Part shown: piece by piece, positions 22,511-29,879 of the stretch
How the letters are laid out: each line of letters begins with the position of its first letter
Numbering within the stretch: the stretch's first letter is position 1
From: Coliplasma sp045538555
Lineage (GTDB): Bacteria > Bacillota > Clostridia > Oscillospirales > CAG-382
Length of the DNA: 37,285 bases
Direction: 5' to 3'
Assembly (NCBI GenBank): GCA_045538555.1
Contig: JAZSRP010000019.1
Location: 1 to 37,285 of the forward strand
Program-made: the position numbers and the translations under genes
The notes under the pieces: generated by a model
What the model saw: only the letters and a program-made list of their open reading frames with translations
What the model was told of the DNA's origin: nothing
The model's database searches: none

Positions 22511-23182
22511 TCAATCCTCTGTATCAAAAAGTTTTTTTGTTATATCCTTGATTCCCACTGTGTCGGGAATTTTCAGCGATTCAAGTGCAGTGGTCATCAC
22601 CAGCGGAAGCCCCACTATTTGAGACAATCGGTTTGCGTTTTCCAACGAACCCAAAACGGTCTCCTCCGTGGTGTCAACACCCAGGTTGCTGTTGTTGATG
22701 ATTCCGCAAAAAGACAACCCTGAGACACGTTCTATATCCCGGAGCATAATTGCCGCCGACTCCGGCTCGGCAATAAGAGGACGGTACTTGTTGTACACAA
22801 AATACATATCGTATCCCGTCTCTACGTATCTGTCATGGCAAAGCCCCAGCACTGCCGCTCCGTCAGAATCGCCTCCAACGTCGGCAACCGAAAAGCCCTC
22901 TCCGCAAAACATCAGGTTGTAGTCGGGGGGAAGCCCCGGAATATCCACGTTTGTATTGGCAAACTGCGGAACCAGTGCACGCACTCCCTTTTCGGACAGC
23001 ATTTTTGCGTTGTCAGCACTGCGAAAATAGGGATTTACGATATCAAGATCGGCGATCCGAACCGTTTTTCCCGCCTCTGCAAGAGCCATGGCGAGGTTGA
23101 CGGCAACGTTGGTTTTCCCTGTGCCGAAATGACCTGAGATTATTGTAATTTTATTGTTTGAAAGCTCTGTGAGGTTTTTCAT
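22511..23182 (-). CDS. P-loop ATPase of the ParA/MinD-like (SIMIBI) type, unknown role
   Basis: This 223-residue protein has a Walker A loop GHFGTGKTN at about residues 17-25 and the ParA/MinD-like follow-on ADLDIVNPYFRSAD, where the Asp residues match the A'/switch region. The usual signature Lys near the start of a deviant Walker A loop is replaced here (His-Phe), so it is not a standard ParA or MinD. A later segment ADVGGDSDGAAVLG resembles the Walker B/switch II region. I recognise it as a conserved clostridial ATPase but know of no assigned function. Its start overlaps the U32 gene by four bases, and it is four bases before the ferredoxin subunit gene. A maturation or regulatory role for the FeS oxidoreductase is possible but only positional. 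Confidence 0.7.
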   Translation of the reverse strand: MKNLTELSNNKITIISGHFGTGKTNVAVNLAMALAEAGKTVRIADLDIVNPYFRSADNAKMLSEKGVRALVPQFANTNVDIPGLPPDYNLMFCGEGFSVADVGGDSDGAAVLGLCHDRYVETGYDMYFVYNKYRPLIAEPESAAIMLRDIERVSGLSFCGIINNSNLGVDTTEETVLGSLENANRLSQIVGLPLVMTTALESLKIPDTVGIKDITKKLFDTED

Positions 23183-24402
23183 TTTTCACCTCGTATGATA
23201 TCACCGGGTTTTGCGTTTTGAAGCGGGATAAAAAACACCATTCCGGGATGCTTTGTGTCGGTTATGGGCTGCATATCCCGATCAAACAGCTTTTCCGCAT
23301 TTCCGTCGCAGCCAAATCCGCCGGGCGAAAGCAGATTGATCCTGTCACCCAAGCACATTTTGTTCCGTTGAATACATTTGGCAAGTCCTGTCTCGGGGTC
23401 GTACTCGCTCACCGTGGCGAGAAACGGGCGCTCGCTGATATACTCGTTATTGCCCGAAATGTTTGCATCCTCATACGGAGAGGAGAAATAATATCCCGTG
23501 CCGTACTCTCTATGGCTGACGCTCTCTGTCTCACGGAGACAGCGGTGGTCAAACTCCCTGCCCCCAAAAAAGTCGTTCAGGGCAATTCTGTATGCGTTGG
23601 TGATTGCTGCAGTGTAATATGCGCTTTTCATTCTGCCTTCGATCTTGAATGAATCAATGCCCGCAACCACCAGCTCGGCAATATGATCAACCATCCGCAT
23701 ATCACGGGAGGAAAACACGTACGTGCCCTCTCCATCCTGCTCCACAACTGCGGTCTCTCCCCTTTTTTCCTCGCTGAGATAATATTTCCAGCGGCAGGGC
23801 TGGGCACATCTGCCCTCGTTGGCGTTGCGGCCCGTGTAATAATTTGAAAGCAGGCATCTGCCCGAGTATGAAACACACATTGCGCCGTGGACAAAGCACT
23901 CTATCTCCATCTCCGGCGAGATGTTTTTGCGTATGGTTTTTATTTCTTTCAGCGAAAGCTCACGGGCGAGAACCACTCGGGATACACCCATTCTCTGCCA
24001 AAAATCCACCGTATAGGAGTTGACCGTGCTCGTCTGGGTAGAAAGATGGATGGAGGGCTTGTCCACGTATCGGTTCACAAACTCCATCACACCCGGATCA
24101 CTGACAATAAACGCATCAGGAACCGCATCCCTCTCCCCAAGCTCCAGCAAAAGCTCCTTCAGTTGAGGAAAGCTGTCGTCCCTCGGCATGGTGTTGAATG
24201 TGCAATAAACTTTTTTCCCTTTTCCGTGTGCATACCTGATGCCGTCATGAAGATCTTCAACAGAAAAATTGTCGGCTGCTGCACGCATCCCAAATGATCT
24301 GAGAGCACAATAAACAGCATCGGCACCGTAATCCACGGCAAATCTGAGCTTTTCCGGATTGCCTGCGGGAGACAAAAGCTCCGGTATCTTTTTTTCAGTC
24401 AT
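23179..24402 (-). CDS. U32 family protein, probable tRNA hydroxylation (TrhP/YrrO-type)
   Basis: This 407-residue protein belongs to peptidase family U32. Its diagnostic block is ECFVHGAMCVSYSGRC followed by LLSNYYTGRNANEGRCAQPC; the cysteines are those proposed to hold an iron-sulfur cluster. The N-terminus PELLSPAGNPEKLRFA is also typical. Members such as TrhP and RlhA are prephenate-dependent hydroxylases of tRNA U34 or rRNA, rather than proven proteases. It follows mltG by two bases; in Bacillus subtilis the mltG gene yrrL is likewise grouped with U32 genes yrrN and yrrO. That context favours the tRNA-hydroxylation role (5-hydroxyuridine at U34), but substrate assignment remains an inference. 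Confidence 0.88.
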   Translation of the reverse strand: MTEKKIPELLSPAGNPEKLRFAVDYGADAVYCALRSFGMRAAADNFSVEDLHDGIRYAHGKGKKVYCTFNTMPRDDSFPQLKELLLELGERDAVPDAFIVSDPGVMEFVNRYVDKPSIHLSTQTSTVNSYTVDFWQRMGVSRVVLARELSLKEIKTIRKNISPEMEIECFVHGAMCVSYSGRCLLSNYYTGRNANEGRCAQPCRWKYYLSEEKRGETAVVEQDGEGTYVFSSRDMRMVDHIAELVVAGIDSFKIEGRMKSAYYTAAITNAYRIALNDFFGGREFDHRCLRETESVSHREYGTGYYFSSPYEDANISGNNEYISERPFLATVSEYDPETGLAKCIQRNKMCLGDRINLLSPGGFGCDGNAEKLFDRDMQPITDTKHPGMVFFIPLQNAKPGDIIRGEK

Positions 24403-24404
24403 AA

Positions 24405-25922
24405 TCAGTTGTAAGTCCCCGCCTCAATGGCCTCGTTGTCCTTTTTCACCTGAGCCACGTTGTTTTGGTGTCCGCTGAGACCCGATGCGTAGTATGTTTT
24501 TCCGGCATCGTTTGATACAAAATAATATGCGTTGATCTCATTATCGCGGGAATCCAGAGGCGCAGAGGGAAACATTGCAGCCATGAGGGAGTCAAGGCCT
24601 GCATTGCACACTGCTCCGGGGGGGAGTCCTTCGTATTTGTAGGTATTGTAGGGGTTGTCGATGGAAATATCAATCTGGGATGAATCCGTCTCACGCTCCT
24701 CCAGAATATACTGGATGGTGGCATCACTCTCAAGACACGGGAATGTGGAGGGATGGTCAAGACGGTTGTGGAAAACGTAGGATATGCACTCAAAATCCAA
24801 AGCGGTTTTTCCCTCCGCCTGAATCATGGAGGACAAAACGATGACGTCGTCAAAATCCATCGAATACTCCTCCATGCACATCTTTTGGTAGGAATATCCG
24901 CTGTCGTTTTCCTTGACAAAATCGCGCCAAAACTTGTTGTTGAAATTGTTGAGAAGCTTGTTGATCACCAGCACCTCGGAGGCGTCACTGTAAAAATCAT
25001 AAGTGTCCGGATAAAGATAACCCTCCAGACGGTAGATTCTGTCAGATGAATAACCTCTCTCGTCAAGAAGCCGCACAAACTCGTGCTTGTAAGGATACGT
25101 GTTGATGGCCTCAACAAATTTTTCTCTTGTACCCAATCCGTTGGCAACAAAAAGGTCGATGATCTGATCTACCGTAAATCCCTCGGGAATGGTGATCCTC
25201 AGCTCCTGACGTTCCTTTCTCACGCTGGTGAGAAGAGTAATAAGCTGTGAATAGTTGAGGTCGGTGTTCAGCTCATACATACCCGCCACGTATTTTGTCT
25301 CTTCACCATCGGAGCGGTATTTCATATAGAGCTTGTATACCCAGCCGTACTGAATGACGCCCTTTTCCTCCAGCAGACTTGCCACGCTGTCGTCGGTCTC
25401 ACTGTCACCCAGCACAACCGTGACCTGACGGGAGTCCGTCACCAGAGCAAAAACGTCATTGCCGATAGTGATAATGTAATAAGAGAGATAAGCAGATACC
25501 AAAACCACAATGAGAATATACACCGCAGCTTTTGGAATCAAGCTGATCTTGGAAAAAATACCGGACAGACGCCCCCGGGATTTTTCATCAGAGTCATCCT
25601 CGTCCTCGTCCTGTTCCTCCTGCAGTATGGTCTGTGATGCAAGACGGGCGCTTTCCTCTGCAGTAATCTCGGTAAAATGCGGGTTCCCGCCGGATGAAGT
25701 GTCCGCAACACGTACACTCTCTGCCTCGTCACTCAGATGGCTGGCAAAGCTGTGGGGAAGCAACTCCTCACCGCAGGAGACCTCTGCCTTTTTTTCGGCA
25801 GGAGCGGGATCGGGAGCCAAAGCTTTTTTTGACTCTTCTTTTTTCTCATCCTCGGATCTGAATTCCTCAAGAATCGCAAACAGCTCGTCTGCACGGCCGT
25901 TTCTATCGTTTTTTTCAGACAT
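24405..25922 (-). CDS. mltG: Endolytic transglycosylase MltG with long acidic cytoplasmic region
   Basis: MltG cleaves nascent glycan strands at the membrane and is thought to terminate peptidoglycan polymerisation. This 505-residue form has a hydrophilic N-terminal region of about 128 residues, ending in an Asp/Glu-rich stretch, then one membrane helix (about 130-153) and the extracellular catalytic region. ITIPEGFTVDQI, LEGYLYPDTY and LSSMIQAEGK, whose Glu is the catalytic residue, are the family markers, with YNTYKYEGLPPGAVCN near the end. The start at 25922 follows AAAGGAGGC with good spacing; an in-frame TTG at 25928 lies too close to it. It is 15 bp after the CPBP gene and two bases before the U32 gene. 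Confidence 0.95.
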   Translation of the reverse strand: MSEKNDRNGRADELFAILEEFRSEDEKKEESKKALAPDPAPAEKKAEVSCGEELLPHSFASHLSDEAESVRVADTSSGGNPHFTEITAEESARLASQTILQEEQDEDEDDSDEKSRGRLSGIFSKISLIPKAAVYILIVVLVSAYLSYYIITIGNDVFALVTDSRQVTVVLGDSETDDSVASLLEEKGVIQYGWVYKLYMKYRSDGEETKYVAGMYELNTDLNYSQLITLLTSVRKERQELRITIPEGFTVDQIIDLFVANGLGTREKFVEAINTYPYKHEFVRLLDERGYSSDRIYRLEGYLYPDTYDFYSDASEVLVINKLLNNFNNKFWRDFVKENDSGYSYQKMCMEEYSMDFDDVIVLSSMIQAEGKTALDFECISYVFHNRLDHPSTFPCLESDATIQYILEERETDSSQIDISIDNPYNTYKYEGLPPGAVCNAGLDSLMAAMFPSAPLDSRDNEINAYYFVSNDAGKTYYASGLSGHQNNVAQVKKDNEAIEAGTYN

Positions 25923-25937
25923 ACCCAAAAGCCTCCT

Positions 25938-26852
25938 TTATAGCAGAAGTGTAAAGCAAACAAACACCGCAATCAGCAGCAAAAACGAAGGGGAAAAGAA
26001 CACCGACAACCAGTTTTTTGCGCTTTTTGGCGGAAGAGATTCCACGGGGGGAGCGGATACATAATCATAACACATGCTCTCAACACGGGACAACACCAGC
26101 ACCAAGGAAACCGTCACAAGCACCACCAGCACAAATCCTATAAAATAAGCACCGTTCTTTTTTACCATAATCCGCAAAAATACGTCGCTGGCGTATATGC
26201 TCAACGTATTGCTCAGCAGGTGCAACGCAATGGCGGGGATGATCGACCGCGATACTGCTGTCACAAATCCCAGCAATAGCCCCGTGAACAGATATACAAA
26301 GAAATTTTCTATGGAAAAGTGAAGCATCGAAAAGCAAAGCGCTGACACTATCACCGCATTTGCAATCCCCTTTGAACGGTATTCTGACATGACGATGCCT
26401 CTGAAAAACAATTCCTCACACAGAGCGGGCACTACGATGAGCGACAAAACTATCTCAAGCTCTCCGCTTCCTTTTGTGGTTCCCGAATATTCCTCATAAA
26501 AATTGACCATGGAGGCAACGGCACCGCCGTTTACGTAATAAAAAAACTTGATCAACAGCGTTCCGCTGACAAAAAGCAAGGCGGAAAAGATAATAAAAAG
26601 CAGATGAGAGCCCTTGACTGATACAAGATACATGGGACTATCCAGCTTTTTCCCCTTGACGAGATAATAAAGCATGCAGGGCAGTGCCAGCACCACCAGC
26701 TGAATAACTCCGATTGCCACAAAAACGTTTGTGTCCGGTGACAAGGTAGCCATTGCTTTTTTTGACAATTGCATTCCCGCCAGCACAAACATCACCAGCA
26801 GAGGCGTGGTTATGCACGGATTTTTAATTTTTTCTTTGAAAAACTCGGCCAT
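25938..26852 (-). CDS. CPBP family intramembrane glutamic endopeptidase
   Basis: This 304-residue polytopic membrane protein carries the CPBP (CAAX protease and bacteriocin-processing, Abi) motifs: EELFFRG with E146/E147 and R151, a His at 178 in MLHF, and H211 with N215 in HLLSN. These residues form the active site of the family. Substrates in bacteria are mostly unknown and include immunity or signalling functions. The ATG at 26852 follows AAAGGAGG. It lies in the long minus-strand run between the DJ-1-type gene (36 bp) and mltG (15 bp). No bacteriocin precursor gene is visible nearby. Confidence 0.85.
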   Translation of the reverse strand: MAEFFKEKIKNPCITTPLLVMFVLAGMQLSKKAMATLSPDTNVFVAIGVIQLVVLALPCMLYYLVKGKKLDSPMYLVSVKGSHLLFIIFSALLFVSGTLLIKFFYYVNGGAVASMVNFYEEYSGTTKGSGELEIVLSLIVVPALCEELFFRGIVMSEYRSKGIANAVIVSALCFSMLHFSIENFFVYLFTGLLLGFVTAVSRSIIPAIALHLLSNTLSIYASDVFLRIMVKKNGAYFIGFVLVVLVTVSLVLVLSRVESMCYDYVSAPPVESLPPKSAKNWLSVFFSPSFLLLIAVFVCFTLLL

Positions 26853-26888
26853 TTCACGTCCTCCTTTTTTTGTGGTAAAGCTTGTTGT

Positions 26889-27440
26889 TTATTCAGCGCA
26901 GCGGATGCTCTGTCTGATTTCAGTCACCTTTTCGGAGCCAAAGAGCTGTTTTACCAGCTCAAATCCAAACTCAAAGGACACGCCCATGCCCTCGGCAGTA
27001 ACAAAAATATCGTCATGCTCCACTTTTTTTCCGGTGACGTTGGCAAATTTGAGCGCATCGGCAAAGGAAGGATACACAGCGGCATTGCGGCCGTCAAGCA
27101 ATCTCATTTTTCCGAGTATGGAGGGGGCAGCGCAGATCGCGCCCACGGTGATACCGCGGCTCACTGCGTATTCCACCAGAGAAAGAACGGCAGGATTTGA
27201 ACCCAGCAGCTCGGTTCCCACTACTCCGCCGGGGAGTACAACGCAGGACATTTCTTCCTTTTTGACTCCGTCCATCGTCATATCCGCTGCCAGAGTGAAC
27301 CCGTGGGCACCTGCCACGGTTAGGTTTCCCTCCACGCCGACAAAATAGACGTTTGCTCCGGCACGTTTGAGAAGATCGGCGGGAACAATGGCCTCTGTCT
27401 CCTCAAAACCTCTTGCAAGAAGTATATATACGTTTCCCAT
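26889..27440 (-). CDS. DJ-1/PfpI family protein
   Basis: This 183-residue protein belongs to the DJ-1 branch of the DJ-1/PfpI superfamily. The reactive cysteine is C103 in the nucleophile elbow GAICAAPSILG, and the conserved acid that tunes it is E16 in ARGFEETEA. Members include protein deglycases or glyoxalase III-like enzymes and chaperones acting on carbonyl damage; activity cannot be decided from sequence. The start at 27440 follows GAAAGGAAAC; the reading frame is open to 27587, but that would overlap the upstream acetyltransferase gene. It is 13 bp after that gene. Confidence 0.88.
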   Translation of the reverse strand: MGNVYILLARGFEETEAIVPADLLKRAGANVYFVGVEGNLTVAGAHGFTLAADMTMDGVKKEEMSCVVLPGGVVGTELLGSNPAVLSLVEYAVSRGITVGAICAAPSILGKMRLLDGRNAAVYPSFADALKFANVTGKKVEHDDIFVTAEGMGVSFEFGFELVKQLFGSEKVTEIRQSIRCAE

Positions 27441-27453
27441 TTTTTGTTTCCTT

Positions 27454-28200
27454 TCAGTTGAAAAGATTGTTGATATATATTTTTGAGCAATCAACGTTTT
27501 TTGACATTGATATTGCATTTTTTGTGTATTTATATCCGTTATCCGCGAGGGCATCAGCGTAAAAAACAGGCAACATTGCACAGACACCGCCGCTTACGCC
27601 CTTTTTCAGACCCTCCACAGCTTCTGAGGGTTTTTTTGCAAAAACCTCGGACACCCTGTTTCCGTCCAAAAGATACACGCACTCCTCCGATTTCATGATC
27701 CTGCCTCCGTAGTGCAAAAAGGCAGAAATGCAGGCATCAAACAGAGGCCGGCTTTTTTTTGGAAACAGATCGGATTTTTTATACACGGCATACAGCTCGT
27801 CGGTGGATCCGCAAAAAGGGACTCCCTTGCCCTGACCGTCGATGACCGTTTCAAGATGAAATACCGGTGTGAACCCAAGCTTTTCATACATGAAAAACAA
27901 GTCTCTTGTCTGGGGAATAAGTATTGCGCCGCCGTTACCTATGGTTTTTTCCAAAAAGCCGCGAAAAAATCCCCTGCCTCGAAACTCTTTTTTTACACAG
28001 GCGGCAAAAATGTATTTTGCAGAGAAATCACCGTCAGACAGATCACAGTGGCATATCATACCCGCCTCCTGTTCCTCCTCACGGAGCAATCTCACTTTCC
28101 CATAGGAAAAAGCAAAATCCAATATTATGTCCGATTCTGTCTCATCGTTGGAAAAACAATCACGGTACAGCTCCTTTGCTGTCTCAAAGCAACGTTTCAT
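27454..28200 (-). CDS. GNAT family N-acetyltransferase
   Basis: This 248-residue protein has a GNAT fold signature at AACVKKEFRGRGFFRGFLEK, the acetyl-CoA pyrophosphate-binding loop with R-G-x-G-x-x-R/G spacing, preceded by a beta strand and followed by LFFMYEKLGFTPVF, another typical GNAT element. The C-terminal 110 residues resemble a second, degenerate GNAT-like or sterol-carrier-like extension and I cannot assign them. The substrate is unknown. The ATG at 28200 shares one base with the tmk stop codon (TGATG), so translation is coupled. The preceding in-frame TTG at 28203 is less likely. Confidence 0.75.
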   Translation of the reverse strand: MKRCFETAKELYRDCFSNDETESDIILDFAFSYGKVRLLREEEQEAGMICHCDLSDGDFSAKYIFAACVKKEFRGRGFFRGFLEKTIGNGGAILIPQTRDLFFMYEKLGFTPVFHLETVIDGQGKGVPFCGSTDELYAVYKKSDLFPKKSRPLFDACISAFLHYGGRIMKSEECVYLLDGNRVSEVFAKKPSEAVEGLKKGVSGGVCAMLPVFYADALADNGYKYTKNAISMSKNVDCSKIYINNLFN

Positions 28201-28877
28201 CAATCAAGCTCCGGAATAAGGTGCCGCAATTTTTCTACTATCTCTCGGTGGATATCCTCACGGGTGCGTATCTCCTCACCGTGGTTGCAATCCACCTTTA
28301 TCCACCCCAGCTTTTCTGTCGAATAGAGTGCGGCACGGTAGCTGTTTTGCAGATGCTCCGCATTTTTTTCATGAATATCCTTTTGCGCGCCCGTCTCATC
28401 GCATCTCACCTGAATGAGCTTTTGCGAAAGATGGGGAGGCAGGCAGAGATACACCACTGCATCGGGCTTTGGCACTCCCAGCTTGTTATATTCAAAATCC
28501 ATCAGCCATTGCAAAAAACCGTCGTACTCCTCCACGGGGAGTTTTGACAACTGATGAACAGCGTTGGCGGATGTGTAACGGTTGGCAAGAATGACCGCTC
28601 CGGATTCGTGATCCTTTTTCCAGTCCAGCATATATGAGCAGTACCTGTCCGCCCCAAAAAAAGCTGATGCGGCAAAAGGATTGACGGTATTTGGGTCATC
28701 GCCAAACCGCCCCTGCAAATACATGTTTACCAGTGCGGAGTAGTCGGGATCATAGGTAGGAAAGGACAGATAACGATACGGAATCCCCTTTTGCTCCAAC
28801 AGCTCTTTCAGCAATTCTGTCTGAGTCATTTTCCCCGATGCATCCAGACCGTCAATGGCAACAAGTCGCTTTTTCAC
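28200..28877 (-). CDS. tmk: Thymidylate kinase-like nucleotide kinase
   Basis: This 225-residue protein belongs to the thymidylate kinase family, which phosphorylates dTMP to dTDP for DNA synthesis. The P-loop is IDGLDASGKMTQ; the usual form is a G-x-D-G-S-G-K-T-T-Q type loop, so the Ala and Met are deviations. FFGADRYCSY and ILANRYTSAN correspond to the DR-type substrate-binding motif region, though the canonical DRY occurs earlier than usual. A mid-protein insert makes it about 15 residues longer than typical Tmk. It may be a dTMP kinase or a divergent deoxynucleotide kinase. Translation starts with GTG at 28877 after AAAGGAGGA. It is the first gene of the long minus-strand run. Confidence 0.75.
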   Translation of the reverse strand: MKKRLVAIDGLDASGKMTQTELLKELLEQKGIPYRYLSFPTYDPDYSALVNMYLQGRFGDDPNTVNPFAASAFFGADRYCSYMLDWKKDHESGAVILANRYTSANAVHQLSKLPVEEYDGFLQWLMDFEYNKLGVPKPDAVVYLCLPPHLSQKLIQVRCDETGAQKDIHEKNAEHLQNSYRAALYSTEKLGWIKVDCNHGEEIRTREDIHREIVEKLRHLIPELD

Positions 28878-28932
28878 CGTCGTTCCTCCTTTTGGGTATA
28901 GTTATCGATTTTTTATTATTATCCAATTTATA

Positions 28933-28961
28933 GATATACCACATTTTGATTGAAAATGCAA
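28933..28961 (-). promoter_or_regulatory. Promoter of the long minus-strand gene run
   Basis: On the minus strand TTGCAT (28961-28956), a 17-bp spacer and TATATC (28938-28933) lie about 55 bp before the GTG start of tmk. I see no stronger promoter in the short gaps downstream. Confidence 0.55.
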
Positions 28962-28975
28962 CCTTATTGCAACAA

Positions 28976-29001
28976 AAAACGGACGCAATAACGTCCGTTT
29001 T
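28976..29001 (-). terminator. Terminator of the small XRE gene
   Basis: AAAACGGACG (28976-28985) and CGTCCGTTTT (28992-29001) form a perfect 10-bp stem with a 6-nt loop. On the minus strand the T-run GTTTTTTGTT follows. It separates the XRE gene from the tmk promoter. Confidence 0.8.
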
Positions 29002-29060
29002 GAAAGAGTTTTTTGTTTGTTTTTACAATTGCCGAATTTTTGTTATTTTTTGAAAAAAAC

Positions 29061-29264
29061 TCACAGCCGCCTCGGGTCATCGGTCCTGCCTACAAGATAA
29101 TCAATGGAAACATCAAAATAATCCGCAATTTTTATCAGCTCAGCTATCCCCGGCTCACGCTCCCCCGTCTCGTAGCGGCTGACGGTGTTTTGATTTGTAT
29201 TCAGATCAAGTGCCATTTTAAGCTGCGATATTTTGCGTGCCCTACGCAATTCCTTTATTCTCAT
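29061..29264 (-). CDS. Small XRE family transcription regulator
   Basis: This 67-residue protein is a stand-alone Cro/C1-type helix-turn-helix domain: ISQLKMALDL forms helices 1-2, and TVSRYETGEREP contains the recognition helix and the turn after it; FDVSIDYLVGRTDD closes the domain. It has no sensor domain, so it probably acts as a dimeric repressor controlled by its own level or by a partner protein. The ATG at 29264 follows AAGGGGT. It is divergent from the TM2-domain gene, and the shared intergenic region has two similar palindromes at and after the TM2 promoter, which are good candidates for its operators. Confidence 0.9.
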   Translation of the reverse strand: MRIKELRRARKISQLKMALDLNTNQNTVSRYETGEREPGIAELIKIADYFDVSIDYLVGRTDDPRRL

Positions 29265-29276
29265 ACATATTACCCC

Positions 29277-29330
29277 TTGACAATATTATCCCATATCGGT
29301 ATAATAAAAATATCCCGATTTGGGATATTT
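29277..29330 (+). promoter_or_regulatory. Consensus promoter with two operator palindromes
   Basis: TTGACA (29277-29282), 17 bp and TATAAT (29300-29305) form a perfect sigma-A promoter for the TM2 gene. One palindrome, TATCCC-N5-GGTATA (29287-29303), overlaps the spacer and -10. A second, AAATATCCC-N5-GGGATATTT (29308-29330), covers the start point with a perfect 9-bp inverted repeat. The two centres are 24 bp apart. Binding of the divergent XRE protein here would block the promoter. Confidence 0.7.
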
Positions 29331-29350
29331 GAGTATTATTGGAGGTAATT

Positions 29351-29821
29351 ATGGCAAAAATTCTGCAGATCTCGGATACCGTTGTTTCTATCGGTGCAGA
29401 TGACGGTTCCATCAAGGAGGTCAGAGCTTGCGATCTCAACTTTGTGCCTCATGTGGGCGACAAGGTGGAAGTTTTTGAAACCGATTCAAAAATCATTGTT
29501 TCAAAGCTTGAAGAACCGCAGTCAAACGCTTCTGCCCCAAATGGCAGTATCAACATCAATCTTCAAAATGTCCAAAACAACGCAGGTGCTCCAAACGGTC
29601 AGTATATCGCAGCAGGAAAGGTTGTGAGCAAGGTTGTATACTGTGTTCTCGCTTTCTTTTTGGGCGGTTTGGGCATACACAAATTTTATGCAGGGAAAAC
29701 CGGTGCCGGAGTGGTGATGCTTTTGTTCTGCTGGACCGGAATCCCGTCTCTCATCGCTTTTATTGACTTCATCATCGGGCTTACAAAAAAATCCGACAGC
29801 AACGGAAACATAATCGTTTAG
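29351..29821 (+). CDS. TM2 domain-containing membrane protein
   Basis: This 156-residue protein has two parts. Residues 1-60 are soluble and predicted beta-rich (MAKILQISDTVVSIGADDG, then HVGDKVEVFET), followed by an Asn/Gln/Ser-rich linker to about residue 90. Residues 95-145 form a TM2 domain: two membrane helices with the connecting motif GGLGIHKFYAGKTGAG, in which the GxHxFY pattern is characteristic. TM2 proteins are widespread small membrane proteins of unknown function. The start at 29351 follows GGAGG with ideal spacing; a TTG at 29339 lies before that ribosome site. Divergent control by the small XRE protein is likely. Confidence 0.88.
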   Translation: MAKILQISDTVVSIGADDGSIKEVRACDLNFVPHVGDKVEVFETDSKIIVSKLEEPQSNASAPNGSININLQNVQNNAGAPNGQYIAAGKVVSKVVYCVLAFFLGGLGIHKFYAGKTGAGVVMLLFCWTGIPSLIAFIDFIIGLTKKSDSNGNIIV

Positions 29822-29832
29822 AAACCCGACAT

Positions 29833-29872
29833 AAAAAATCTCCCCATACCGCTCGGTATAGGGAGATTTTTT
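29833..29872. terminator. Bidirectional terminator between TM2 gene and dnaJ
   Basis: An 18-bp stem (29833-29850 with 29855-29872, GCTC loop) is flanked by A- and T-runs. Its single mispair is A-C in plus-strand RNA but a G-U wobble in minus-strand RNA, so it slightly favours ending the heat-shock operon. Confidence 0.85.
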
Positions 29873-29879
29873 GTTTTTG

